Origin: Christiangramia lutea
GTDB taxonomy: Bacteria > Bacteroidota > Bacteroidia > Flavobacteriales > Flavobacteriaceae
Direction: 5' to 3'
DNA length: 64,000 nt
Assembly: GCF_022489035.1 (NCBI RefSeq)
Contig: NZ_JAKVTV010000001.1
Span: forward strand, 248,001 to 312,000
Part shown: positions 27,460 through 36,878 of the stretch, one piece after another
Position numbering within the stretch: the first letter of the stretch is position 1
Layout of the letters: every line of letters begins with the position of its first letter
Translations under genes and position numbers: made by a program
Notes under the pieces: generated by a model
Database searches by the model: none
The model's input: only the letters and a program-made list of their open reading frames with translations
What the model was told of the DNA's origin: nothing

Positions 27460-28989
27460 TTAATCACCTAATGGTAAAGCGTCTACCTGAGCCTGCGGAT
27501 AAGGAAGATATTCATCTGCAGCAGAGAATGATCTACCATCATAACTCAATTCGTCATAATTATCTAATCTAATCATGTCATAATAACGAATACCCCATTC
27601 CATGGCTAACTCAGCAAATTTCTCATCCATTACATCATCGATAGTCACACCACTTAAGTTTCCTAGTCCGGCTCTGTTTCTAACGGTGTTTACAGCCTGA
27701 TCTGCAGTCATTCCTGTACCGTTAGCTCCACGAACCACGGCCTCGGCATACATTAATAATACTTCTGCATATCTCATTACTATATAGTTCTTACCTGCAG
27801 AGTAATTATTTCTACCTTCGGTCAACTGGACAGAAGGAAGGTATTGTTTACCACTGGAGAAAAAAGCTCTGGCATAATCATTTAGAACATCTCCAGAAGG
27901 TGTAGTGTTGCTTACATAAGATGGTACATCAACACCATCATCCTCCAAGGCCTGGATTCCACGGTTAGTAAAGTTAACACTTGTTACAAGCCTGGTCTCA
28001 TCATCACGTTCTATCATAAATTTGATAAACTTCATACTTGGTTCAAAAAATCCCCATCCGCCGGAAGCATTTTCTCTAACTGGTTCCCAACCTTGTGGTC
28101 CAAACGGAGCATATAGGTGATAGAAACTGTCACCGGTAGAATTACCGAAGTCTGAATACTGGATCTCAAAAAGAGACTCATCACTTAATTCACCTGGTTT
28201 TTTGAATAACTGGTAATAATCTGGATAAAGCGAAAACTTTCCTGAACTAATAATTTCACCAGTCGCGTCGGCCACAGCCTGGTAGTTTTCAAGTTCAAGA
28301 TTAGCAATGGCTTTTAAAGCGTATGCCGTGTACATTGTTACACCACCTGGCAAATCTGTACGCTCATTCGGTCTTTGATCTGGAAGATTAGGGATGGCCT
28401 CATCCATCTCGTCTGAAATGAACTGAAGCACCTCTTCTTTTGAAGAAATTCCGTTCTCTTCGATCTCGGTTGCCGGTTCATTAGTTCTATAAATATATAC
28501 GTCCTCATAAGTACGTGTAATATTCAAGTGCAGCCAGCCTCTAAGAACTTTGATCTCGGCGATATACTGTTGAGCTCTTTCAAGGTCTTCACCTTCCATG
28601 AACTCCATAAAGTTCTCGATCTGTAAGATGGCAGTATTCAGGTCGATAATATCGCTATAATGACCGTTCCATAGTGAATTATACATCCAATAATCTTTGT
28701 TGTAAACATACTGATCTGTATCTGCAAATGGCTGCTGATCGCCCAGACCACCGGCATTTACATCATCTCCACGTACAGAAAGAAGAAGTGGTTCTTCCCA
28801 ACCTCTTGTACCAACTACGTTGTAGGCTCCAATTAAAGCCCCTATCATCTGACTTGGATCTGTATAATCTATGGCAGAAGAAGATAATTGTCCTTCCCGA
28901 GTATCGAACTTGTCACTACAAGCAGATGCTCCCAGTAATAATACTGCACAAAGGCAGCAATAGATACTTTTAATAATTAAATTTTTCAT
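27460..28989 (-). CDS. SusD/RagB-family glycan-binding lipoprotein
   Basis: 509 residues; lipoprotein signal (VLLLGASACSDKFDTR). Typical SusD features are a helical tetratricopeptide-like scaffold (SDIIDLNTAILQIENFME, IAEIKVLRGWLHLNITRTYEDV), the late NTVRNRAGL motif and a C-terminal MEWGIRYYDMIRLD with LPYPQAQVDA. It forms the surface lid over its SusC partner and hands oligosaccharides to the porin. It begins 11 bp after the SusC stop. Confidence 0.93.
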   Translation of the reverse strand: MKNLIIKSIYCCLCAVLLLGASACSDKFDTREGQLSSSAIDYTDPSQMIGALIGAYNVVGTRGWEEPLLLSVRGDDVNAGGLGDQQPFADTDQYVYNKDYWMYNSLWNGHYSDIIDLNTAILQIENFMEFMEGEDLERAQQYIAEIKVLRGWLHLNITRTYEDVYIYRTNEPATEIEENGISSKEEVLQFISDEMDEAIPNLPDQRPNERTDLPGGVTMYTAYALKAIANLELENYQAVADATGEIISSGKFSLYPDYYQLFKKPGELSDESLFEIQYSDFGNSTGDSFYHLYAPFGPQGWEPVRENASGGWGFFEPSMKFIKFMIERDDETRLVTSVNFTNRGIQALEDDGVDVPSYVSNTTPSGDVLNDYARAFFSSGKQYLPSVQLTEGRNNYSAGKNYIVMRYAEVLLMYAEAVVRGANGTGMTADQAVNTVRNRAGLGNLSGVTIDDVMDEKFAELAMEWGIRYYDMIRLDNYDELSYDGRSFSAADEYLPYPQAQVDALPLGD

Positions 28990-29000
28990 GGTGCAATTTT

Positions 29001-32000
29001 TTATATTTTAACATTTATACCAACTGTATAGATCGATGGCACCGGATAGGTTTGTCTATCTACACCGTCATTTACTTCAGGATCAAATCCATTGTAATCG
29101 AAGAATGTAAATGGTCTTTCTGCAGTGAAATATACTCTGGTTTGCGGAAGATCATCAGACTTGATCGTATAACCAACCTGGATGTTCTGGATCCTGAAAA
29201 AGTCTCCATCTTCAACCCAGAATTCACTTAATTGCTGATTCCATAGCTTACGTAATCCGGCAGAAGAAGGGTAAGTATTACTTGTTCCTTCACCGTGCCA
29301 TCTGTTAATAGCTAAATCTGCATCCATATTAGTATCCTGAGTAAAGATTATTTCACCTCTTTTTCGGTTCAGGATCTTATTTCCAACCTGACCGTAAAAG
29401 CTCATTGAGAAATCAAAAGCTTTATAGTTTAGCCCTATGTTACCTCCAAAAGTAAAGTCTGGAAGAAACGATCCAAGGATCACCCTATCATCGGCATTGA
29501 TGAATCCATCTCCATTCTGATCCTTATAGATAAGGTCTCCCGGCATCAAATTCGCTTCTGGCTGATTAGCCGCAAAAGGATCGGCATCAACCTCTGCCTG
29601 ATTCTGGTAAACTCCTTCTACTTCGTACCCGAAAAATGCCTGAATTGGATCTCCAATTCTGGTGATCTGCCTGAATTCTGCTGAACCAGCGTTGATAAAA
29701 CCTTCTTCGTTATTAATTTCAGTTACCTCATTATTAATAGTTGTTAGGTTAGCTCCAATTCTGTAGCTAAAATCTTCAGATACATTATCCTGCCAGTTAA
29801 TCCCTAACTCAAGACCCTGGTTTCTGATTGTTCCCGCATTCTGTTGAAGAACTACATTAATTACCGGGATGGTAATAGGCATAATTGCATCTTCTGTATC
29901 TCTAATGTAGTAATCTGCTGTTACATTTAGTCGGTCATCAAACATGTTAATGTCAGTACCAAAGTTATATTCCACTACTCTTTCCCAGGTATTATCTGTA
30001 AATACGCTGGTAGAAGTAAATCCGTTTAAAGCCTGATCACCAAAATCTGCGAATACATTATCAATGGTATTAGTACCTGAACTTGCTACAACATTATCAT
30101 TTCCTAACTGACCGTATGAAGCTCTAAGCTTCCAGAAGCTTAAGAAATCTACATTCTCCATAAAGCTTTCTTCAGAAACTACCCATCCCAGACCAACGGA
30201 AGGGAATAATCCCCATGGGTCTTTGGTAAATTTCGAAGATCTCTCATATCTAACTGTACCATAAGCAAGATACTTATCTTTGAAATCATAAGCTATTCTT
30301 CCAAAGAAAGAAAGACCATAGATTCTATCAAATTCTTCTCGAACATTATCTGAAAACGATAACGGATCTGCAAAATCCAGATACCAGCTTGAATCGAATC
30401 TAATTCCTCGAATATTCTCACCAGTAGCTCTAAATCTGTTTGCCGCTTCATCCCTATAGGAATGTCCGGCAAGAACGGTTAGATCATGGTCCCCAAATTC
30501 GTCATTATAGGTTAAGGTATTATCCCAATACTGATTAGAGAAGTTATTCTGTTGTCTTTCAATAGAAGAAATTCTTTCGAAGTTGTTTCCTAGGGTGAAA
30601 GGAAGGTTTACATAACGGTTTTCAAAAGCCGAATAATTATGACTATAAGAAGTTTTGAATGTAAGTTTGTCTTCAATTAAATCTCCTTCGAAATAAACGT
30701 TGGTTAGTAATTTCCTTATTTTTTCCCTGTCATTATTGTAATTAAGGTCGGTGAAAGGGTTTTGAATACCTCTATATCCCAAATTCTGAGCATTAGAATA
30801 TCTTACAGGAGTTGCATTTGTATTTAAAGAATCGATGACCGGCATGATAGGTACCGCAAAATAAGCTTTGAACCACGCGGCATTTTCAGGATTGTATTTG
30901 GTAGCATTACTAAAAACAGCATTTACCCCTCCTCTAAACCTGTCAGAAATATCAACATCCATTTTAGAACGAATATTGAATCGCTCATACTCATTCTTCA
31001 TATCCAGAATACCTTCCTGGTCAAAATAGTTAACCCCCATAGAGTAAGCAACCTGCTCTCCTCCACCGGAAACACCTATACTATGACTCTGAATTATTCC
31101 AGGTCTCATAATTTCATTATACCAATCGGTATTTACATCTGGTACATTAGGATTCACCCTGCTGCGACCATAACGCTGCATTGCGTTAAGAATATATTGT
31201 TGTTCGGCCTCTGATCCAGATTCCTGCACCATGGTTACAAATTGCTCTGCGTTAGCCATTTTTACCACGTTATTGGCTACCTGAACCCCGGTATAACCAT
31301 CATACTCGAATTGAGGCTTCTGATTGATCTTACCAGATTTGGTTTCGATAATCACAACCCCGTTCGCTGCTCTAACACCATATATAGCAGATGAAGAAGC
31401 ATCCTTTAAAACGTTTATAGATTTAATATCCTTAGTATTTAGGAAATCTATATTATCATAAAAAGCACCATCAACTACATATAATACATTCGAATCTCCG
31501 GAATCGGTATTATAGGTACCCAGACCCCTAATACGAACTGTTGGAGAGTTACCTGGACTACCTGCAGAAACGATCTGAACCCCGGGAACTTTTCCCTGAA
31601 GCGATTGCATCGCGTTGGAAGTAGGCGTTTTCTCGATCTCCTCTGCATCTACGGAGACAATCGAACCGGTAAGGTCCCTTTTCTTCTGCGTACCATAACC
31701 AACTACAACGACTTCGTCTAGCTGACCGGCATCTTCCTGAAGAACCACGGAATACTCATTACTGCTTCCTACCTCCATTTCTTGTGGTGAGAAGCCTAAA
31801 AATGTAACTCTAAAAACATCTCCTGATTCAACGCCTTCTAGAGTAAAATTACCGTCAAAATCTGTTACGCTAAAGATCGATTTATCTATAACCTTTACTT
31901 CAGCACCAGGTAAAGGAACCTGATTTCCATCTGTAACAGTACCACTAATGGTTTTTGTTTGTTGTGCATATGTTAGCCCAGAAAAGACCAAAAAGAATAC

Positions 32001-32027
32001 ACTAGCCAAAAATAGTTTTACATTCAT
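29001..32027 (-). CDS. SusC/RagA-family TonB-dependent outer membrane transporter
   Basis: 1008 residues from the Met that begins a signal peptide (MNVKLFLASVFFLVFSGLTY); a start 26 codons upstream gives a non-signal extension and is rejected. The carboxypeptidase-like regulatory domain (ISGTVTDGNQVPLPGAEV), the 'DEVVVVGYGTQ' TonB-interaction region and the plug (VPGVQIVSAG) precede a beta-barrel ending TVGINVKI. There is no N-terminal STN domain, so anti-sigma signalling is not expected. First gene of the operon; partner of the adjacent SusD. Confidence 0.94.
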   Translation of the reverse strand: MNVKLFLASVFFLVFSGLTYAQQTKTISGTVTDGNQVPLPGAEVKVIDKSIFSVTDFDGNFTLEGVESGDVFRVTFLGFSPQEMEVGSSNEYSVVLQEDAGQLDEVVVVGYGTQKKRDLTGSIVSVDAEEIEKTPTSNAMQSLQGKVPGVQIVSAGSPGNSPTVRIRGLGTYNTDSGDSNVLYVVDGAFYDNIDFLNTKDIKSINVLKDASSSAIYGVRAANGVVIIETKSGKINQKPQFEYDGYTGVQVANNVVKMANAEQFVTMVQESGSEAEQQYILNAMQRYGRSRVNPNVPDVNTDWYNEIMRPGIIQSHSIGVSGGGEQVAYSMGVNYFDQEGILDMKNEYERFNIRSKMDVDISDRFRGGVNAVFSNATKYNPENAAWFKAYFAVPIMPVIDSLNTNATPVRYSNAQNLGYRGIQNPFTDLNYNNDREKIRKLLTNVYFEGDLIEDKLTFKTSYSHNYSAFENRYVNLPFTLGNNFERISSIERQQNNFSNQYWDNTLTYNDEFGDHDLTVLAGHSYRDEAANRFRATGENIRGIRFDSSWYLDFADPLSFSDNVREEFDRIYGLSFFGRIAYDFKDKYLAYGTVRYERSSKFTKDPWGLFPSVGLGWVVSEESFMENVDFLSFWKLRASYGQLGNDNVVASSGTNTIDNVFADFGDQALNGFTSTSVFTDNTWERVVEYNFGTDINMFDDRLNVTADYYIRDTEDAIMPITIPVINVVLQQNAGTIRNQGLELGINWQDNVSEDFSYRIGANLTTINNEVTEINNEEGFINAGSAEFRQITRIGDPIQAFFGYEVEGVYQNQAEVDADPFAANQPEANLMPGDLIYKDQNGDGFINADDRVILGSFLPDFTFGGNIGLNYKAFDFSMSFYGQVGNKILNRKRGEIIFTQDTNMDADLAINRWHGEGTSNTYPSSAGLRKLWNQQLSEFWVEDGDFFRIQNIQVGYTIKSDDLPQTRVYFTAERPFTFFDYNGFDPEVNDGVDRQTYPVPSIYTVGINVKI

Positions 32028-32093
32028 ACTTATTGGTTGTTTGCTTAATTTGTACTTGAAAGATACGTTCAAATGCGTTTTTAACGCAATCGT

Positions 32094-32217
32094 TGTAGTA
32101 CACAACTACTACTTCATAGCAAAATAAGTCTTATTTATTTGAATAACAAGTATTTAAAAATTTTTTGAAGTAATTTTTGGCAAGTTTTTTTAGCCTATGA
32201 TGTAGTAATGTAGTAGT
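32094..32217. promoter_or_regulatory. Repeated TGTAGTA-type motif flanking the SusC promoter
   Basis: TGTAGTA occurs at 32094-32100, 32201-32207 and 32209-32215. The last two are 8 bp apart. At 32092-32114 it lies within an inverted arrangement (GTAGT ACACA ACTAC; GTTGT AGTAC ACAAC). The two sites are about 100 bp apart, one near the probable transcription start and one upstream of it, as in an operator for a dimeric or looping regulator. This is read from the bases; the regulator binding is inferred. Confidence 0.45.
32120..32149 (-). promoter_or_regulatory. Candidate promoter of the SusCD operon
   Basis: On the - strand TTG (32147-32149) lies 19 bp before TTATTTTG (32120-32127), a near match to the Bacteroidota -33 TTTG and -7 TAnnTTTG boxes. 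It is about 90 bp upstream of the SusC start. Confidence 0.45.
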
Positions 32218-32253
32218 ATTTTTTTGATAATTTTAGGGCGATTTAATCCGAAT

Positions 32254-34995
32254 TTAGAAATTCTTTATCAAAAATTTTGTCAAATTAACATCGGTATCAA
32301 GATCCATCTTTTTTCTTAATCTATAACGATGGACTTCTACTCCCCTAACAGAAATACCCATTAAAGGGGCAATCTCTTTGGAGCTTAAATTCATTTTTAG
32401 GTAAGAACAAAGTTTAAGATCCTTACTGGTTAATTTCGGATATTTCTCAAGTACATCCTTGAAGAAATCTTCATGTACTTCATTGAAATTTGTTTCAAAA
32501 ACCTTCCACTCATCCTTGTTCTTCACCGCACTGTTGATCTTATTCATAATATGCTTAATACGAAACTGATTTGAAAATTTGCTTTTATCCTTGTTCAATT
32601 CACCCTGAATCTCCATTAAAACTTCATTTTTCTTGGCAGCCATCATAGTTGTATTGGCTAATTCTTTTCTCTTCAGGTCTATTTCGTTTATCAACCTCTC
32701 TTTTTCAATACGATTCAGCCTATCTGAGTGTTCCTTCTCGAATTTAGCCTCCAGCTGTAACTGATGTTTCCTAAGCTTTTGCTGATTAAGCCAATAGACC
32801 AGTAAAACAACAGATAGAAACATAAGAACATAAACAAATTTCATCAACGGAGAAAGATACCAGGGTGGTGCAATTGAAAAAGCAAAACTTTCCGAAGTGA
32901 CTTCGTTTGCTGAATTTCCAACCGCTGTGAGCACGAGATGGTAATCGCCATGACTCAGATTTCGGAAATTTAAAGTCCCGGAGTTAACAACTCCATTTAA
33001 TGATTCCTCCCCTTCCAGCGAATAAATCAGCTTTTTCGCCCTGGAGACCGGTAGTCCAACCTTTACCAGGATATTGCCAGAGTCATTAAATGGAATCACA
33101 GGTGTAGTAGCTATAGAATGACGTTTGGTTTCATCTGTGAATTCCTTTATAATTGGGTTACTAACCCATTGACCTTCCTGCTTCTCCCTGAGTTTATTCA
33201 AATTCACCCGGGCAAAACCGTCATTTAGGGTAACATAAAATATTGAATCATTATACCGGATAAAGTTTTCGTTGGATTTCACCAGCCTGTAATTTAGATC
33301 CTCTGAGCTAAGAGAAATCCTTTCACCTTTTAGGTCAGTAATAATTAAATGGCCCTCATCTGTATCCACAAAGCTGTAGAAGTCTTCGCCTTTAAATATC
33401 AAGTTTGAACCGTTAAAGGTTTGCAGTTCCCTAAAAGCCTGAAATTTATCTTCAAAAGGATTGTATTTATACCATTTACCTCCAACAAAAGCGGTTACCT
33501 GATTATTCAGCTTATATATACTTGGATTGAAATTTTCCTTATCACCCAGAGGCTCAATTTTTCTTACTTCAATCGTTTCAAATTCTCTATGGGTAATTTT
33601 ATAAATTCCTTCATAGGCATGCGCGGCCCATATCGTGTTACGATTTTCCAGAATAAAACCCTTCACTGGAAAATTTACACTATCCAACTCTTTCACCTCA
33701 CCAGACTTCGTATTATATAAACTTAAACCTGTATAATTCCCGATGAGTAATTCATCACCTGAGTCATTGATCTTATTTACCGTGAAACTACCCGTCCTGG
33801 TATCGATTGGCTCAAACTGACTATTATTTATACCATAGAACCCGGAGTTATGGTTAGCGTATAATTGGCCTCCTATCTCCTCAAGGTTCCAGGTGTGGTC
33901 TTCAGCATTTTCAACCAATTGCAGTTTCCCATTAGAGAAATTATATACTCCGGTATTACTAGCTAAATAATGATTATTACCATATTTATGAAAATCATAG
34001 ACTGCACCAAGTTCCCCGGTATTGTCTGTATAAAATTTTATAGGAGAGTGCAGGTCTATCATATCCACACCTTTATCCAGAGAGAGCCATAATTTTTGAT
34101 CAAAATAGGCCATTCCTAGAATAGTATTGTTTTGGAGACCGGAAGAACGACCATACATATGAATATCCTGATTCCTAAAATCATACTGAATGATTCCCTC
34201 CTTAATGGTTCCAAGAATAATCTCATTCTGTGATACCGAGATAATATGATTTATTTCGGCCCTTTCTATAACTTCATTTAATGGTTTGTTTTCAACACGT
34301 TCAACCTTAGCATTTTCATAAACGTACAAGGATTCTCTGCTGGCAATAAAAAGTTTGGAACCAACTTCCTCGAGGGCTACAATATTCTCCCCATCCAGGA
34401 TTTTAAGATCACCTTCAAGGGGCTTCATTTCCCCTTCACCATCTACATAAGCAATCCCATTATTTCTAGGCGCAAGTATTAAACGCCCCTGGTAGACACC
34501 TATTGAAGAGGCAACCACATCGCCAATCCTGGAGATTTTATCTTTCTTGTATTTATAAACTGCACCAAAAGACCTGAAATATATTGCATCTTCATGAGCT
34601 TTAATTTCCCAAAACTCATCGCTTTGCATGCTAAGGTCCTGCATTAATGGAGTTAGGGAAGTATACTCCATACGTCCATCTGCACTATTTTCCCAGTACC
34701 CAAATTCCTGGTAGGAACCGGTATAGATTCGATCCTTATATGGATAAACAGATCGAATGATCGATTCACTTTCTAGTGGGAACAACTCCCACGAAATACC
34801 ATCGAAAACGAGCAAACCCTGACTATTGGCAACATAAACTATCCCTTTCTCATCAAGGGCAATTCCCCAATTCTGGCTGGCTGCTGAATATTCAGAAGGT
34901 GCGTAATTTTGTATAGGTGGTACAAGTTCCTGTGAATAAGAGAAATTCACCATTAAAACCAATAAAATCAGACTTTTGAAAAACTTCAGAAACAT
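32254..34995 (-). CDS. One-component PUL regulator: propeller sensor, Y_Y_Y, TM, LuxR-type HTH
   Basis: 913 residues. Signal peptide (LILLVLMVNFSYSQ), then a large repeat region with propeller-type blades (WGIALDEKGIVYVANSQGLLVFDG) as in two-component regulator propellers. A triple-tyrosine-like domain (about 625-708), a membrane helix (about 718-737), a coiled coil (EAKFEKEHSDRLNRIEKER) and a C-terminal LuxR/GerE helix-turn-helix (LSSKEIAPLMGISVRGVEVH) follow. There is no histidine kinase or receiver, unlike hybrid two-component regulators of Bacteroides. Periplasmic ligand binding would directly control a membrane-tethered DNA-binding domain. It lies upstream of SusC, so that operon is the likely target. 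Confidence 0.85.
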   Translation of the reverse strand: MFLKFFKSLILLVLMVNFSYSQELVPPIQNYAPSEYSAASQNWGIALDEKGIVYVANSQGLLVFDGISWELFPLESESIIRSVYPYKDRIYTGSYQEFGYWENSADGRMEYTSLTPLMQDLSMQSDEFWEIKAHEDAIYFRSFGAVYKYKKDKISRIGDVVASSIGVYQGRLILAPRNNGIAYVDGEGEMKPLEGDLKILDGENIVALEEVGSKLFIASRESLYVYENAKVERVENKPLNEVIERAEINHIISVSQNEIILGTIKEGIIQYDFRNQDIHMYGRSSGLQNNTILGMAYFDQKLWLSLDKGVDMIDLHSPIKFYTDNTGELGAVYDFHKYGNNHYLASNTGVYNFSNGKLQLVENAEDHTWNLEEIGGQLYANHNSGFYGINNSQFEPIDTRTGSFTVNKINDSGDELLIGNYTGLSLYNTKSGEVKELDSVNFPVKGFILENRNTIWAAHAYEGIYKITHREFETIEVRKIEPLGDKENFNPSIYKLNNQVTAFVGGKWYKYNPFEDKFQAFRELQTFNGSNLIFKGEDFYSFVDTDEGHLIITDLKGERISLSSEDLNYRLVKSNENFIRYNDSIFYVTLNDGFARVNLNKLREKQEGQWVSNPIIKEFTDETKRHSIATTPVIPFNDSGNILVKVGLPVSRAKKLIYSLEGEESLNGVVNSGTLNFRNLSHGDYHLVLTAVGNSANEVTSESFAFSIAPPWYLSPLMKFVYVLMFLSVVLLVYWLNQQKLRKHQLQLEAKFEKEHSDRLNRIEKERLINEIDLKRKELANTTMMAAKKNEVLMEIQGELNKDKSKFSNQFRIKHIMNKINSAVKNKDEWKVFETNFNEVHEDFFKDVLEKYPKLTSKDLKLCSYLKMNLSSKEIAPLMGISVRGVEVHRYRLRKKMDLDTDVNLTKFLIKNF

Positions 34996-35027
34996 TCTAT
35001 AAATTGATTTGAGCAGTTTTTGTGCAG

Positions 35028-35070
35028 GTGAAAATTACTAATTCTCAACGAAAATTTTCGTAGTTTTCAC
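35028..35070. promoter_or_regulatory. Dyad and palindrome in regulator-sulfatase intergenic region
   Basis: GTGAAAATTAC (35028-35038) and GTAGTTTTCAC (35060-35070) are inverted copies with one mismatch in 11. A perfect palindrome CGAAAATTTTCG (35049-35060) lies between them. All are within the 92-bp gap between divergent start codons, where an operator is expected. Function inferred. Confidence 0.4.
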
Positions 35071-35087
35071 TTCTAAAATTATATTCC

Positions 35088-36779
35088 ATGTATAAAAACG
35101 CATCAATTCCCGATTTTTTTAAAGTTCTATTTATACTCAGCCTTATCATTACTGGCTGTAAAAACGAGACACAGGAAGATCCTGGGAATGACAAAAAACC
35201 TGAAAGACCGAATATTGTTTTTATAATGACCGATGACCATGCAGCCCAGGCTATAAGTGCGTATGGACACCCGGTAAGCCAATTGGCCCCGACTCCTAAT
35301 ATTGACCGGATTGCGAATAATGGGGCCAAATTTCAGAATAACTTTTGTACAAACTCAATTTGCGGTCCTAGCCGAGCGGTTATACTAACGGGAAAATTCA
35401 GTCATATTAACGGATTTAGAATGAACGGGGAAGTATTTGACGGTTCCCAACCTACCCTGCCAAAATTCCTGAAAAAAGAAGGGTATCAAACAGCGATCGT
35501 TGGGAAATGGCATCTTCACGGCCAACCACAGGGATTTGATTACTGGAATATATTAAATGATCAGGGAAATTATTATAACCCGGAATTTATCCATCAGAAT
35601 GACACAACAATTGTGAATGGTTATGCCACTGATATCATTACAGATATGGGTTTAGACTGGTTGAAATCTAATCGTAATAAAGATGAACCTTTCTTCCTTA
35701 TGGTACACCATAAAGCGCCACATAGAAACTGGATGCCCCCAATAAGACACATCAATACTTATGATTCAGTTACTTTTCCCCTTCCAGACACCTATTTCTC
35801 GAAACATGAAGGTCAGGTTGCTTCCCAACAGCAGCTTCAAACGATATATGAAGACATGTATGAAGGGCACGACCTGAAAATGACGGTATCCAAGGGAAGT
35901 GATTCATTAAGACACAATCCATGGACTTCAGATTTCGACAGGATGACCGCAGAACAAAGGAAGGCCTGGAATGACGCCTATCGACCAAAAAATGACGCTT
36001 TCCATGATAAGAATTTAAGCGGAAGAGAGCTTGCAGAATGGAAAGGACAAAGATATTTGCGGGATTATATGGGAACAGTTCAGGCTGTGGATGAAGGCGT
36101 AGGCAAAATTCTGGATTATCTGGAGGAGCAAGGTTTAACCGAGAATACCATTATTGTATATACTACAGATCAAGGGTTCTATCTTGGCGAAAAAGGCTTC
36201 TTTGACAAGAGGTTCATGTATGAAGAATCTCTGGCAATGCCCCTAATGATTCAATACCCACCTATGGTAGAAAAAGGAACTATTATAGATGCTCTAACCC
36301 AAAATCTTGATTTTGCCCCTACTTTTTTAGATTTCGCGGGAGCAGAAATTCCAGAGGCTATGCAGGGAAAATCTTTAAAACCCCTCCTAACGGGTACGAA
36401 CGAGGGTGAATTTAGAGATGCAGTATACTATCATTATTATGATTTCCCCGCCTTCCATATGGTTAAAAGACATTATGGAGTGCGCACGGAGCGCTATAAA
36501 TTGATACATTTCTATGATGATATCGACGAATGGGAACTTTACGATCTCGAGAAAGATCCTAAAGAAGTAAATAATCTATATAATAACCCGGAATATGCGG
36601 AGATTCAGGAAAATCTTCATGCTGAATTAAAGGAACTTCAGGAAAAATATGAGGTGACCGAAGAAGAATTCCAAACTACACCTAAAGAAAAAGTAGATCA
36701 GGCATATAGAAATTTTGCAAGGTTAGCAGGTGAAAACCCTGAGACTTACCCTGAAGAAAAATCTTTAGAGGTGGATTAA
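35088..36779 (+). CDS. Sulfatase (S1-type, formylglycine class) lipoprotein
   Basis: 563 residues with a lipobox (LIITGCKNE). Type I sulfatase features are RPNIVFIMTDDHAAQAISAYG (metal-binding Asp pair), the modification motif CGPSR with Cys92 to be converted to formylglycine, GKWHLHG, and TDQGFYLGEKGFFDKRFMYEE for the other metal site. A sulfatase in this locus implies a sulfated substrate, as in marine algae. No maturase gene is seen in the window, so one must be encoded elsewhere. Divergent from the regulator; likely co-regulated. Confidence 0.9.
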   Translation: MYKNASIPDFFKVLFILSLIITGCKNETQEDPGNDKKPERPNIVFIMTDDHAAQAISAYGHPVSQLAPTPNIDRIANNGAKFQNNFCTNSICGPSRAVILTGKFSHINGFRMNGEVFDGSQPTLPKFLKKEGYQTAIVGKWHLHGQPQGFDYWNILNDQGNYYNPEFIHQNDTTIVNGYATDIITDMGLDWLKSNRNKDEPFFLMVHHKAPHRNWMPPIRHINTYDSVTFPLPDTYFSKHEGQVASQQQLQTIYEDMYEGHDLKMTVSKGSDSLRHNPWTSDFDRMTAEQRKAWNDAYRPKNDAFHDKNLSGRELAEWKGQRYLRDYMGTVQAVDEGVGKILDYLEEQGLTENTIIVYTTDQGFYLGEKGFFDKRFMYEESLAMPLMIQYPPMVEKGTIIDALTQNLDFAPTFLDFAGAEIPEAMQGKSLKPLLTGTNEGEFRDAVYYHYYDFPAFHMVKRHYGVRTERYKLIHFYDDIDEWELYDLEKDPKEVNNLYNNPEYAEIQENLHAELKELQEKYEVTEEEFQTTPKEKVDQAYRNFARLAGENPETYPEEKSLEVD

Positions 36780-36823
36780 GCTCATTTTCAAACTATATGA
36801 GCTAATTCTTTTCATAAACTTTC

Positions 36824-36878
36824 AATCCATATAATTGGAATTTTTCCTAATTTTGGAAAAATTCCAATTATATGGATT
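36824..36878. repeat. Perfect 24-bp inverted repeat over the radical SAM gene start
   Basis: The left arm (36824-36847) is the exact reverse complement of the right arm (36855-36878), with a 7-nt loop TAATTTT. The ATG of the radical SAM gene (36872-36874) is inside the right arm. The loop plus the first G of the right arm spells TAATTTTG, a perfect TAnnTTTG -7 box. It may be an operator, or a hairpin hiding the start codon in read-through transcripts. No T-run follows, so it is not a classical terminator. Confidence 0.9.
36848..36855 (+). promoter_or_regulatory. Candidate -7 box for radical SAM gene
   Basis: TAATTTTG matches TAnnTTTG and lies at the centre of the 24-bp palindrome. A transcript started about 7 bp downstream would have a leader of only about 10 nt and lack the left arm. 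No good -33 box was found. Confidence 0.5.

Noticed and set aside
32028-32105. Upstream start for SusC
   Set aside because: The extension has no signal sequence and covers the probable promoter/operator area; the second Met starts a normal signal peptide.
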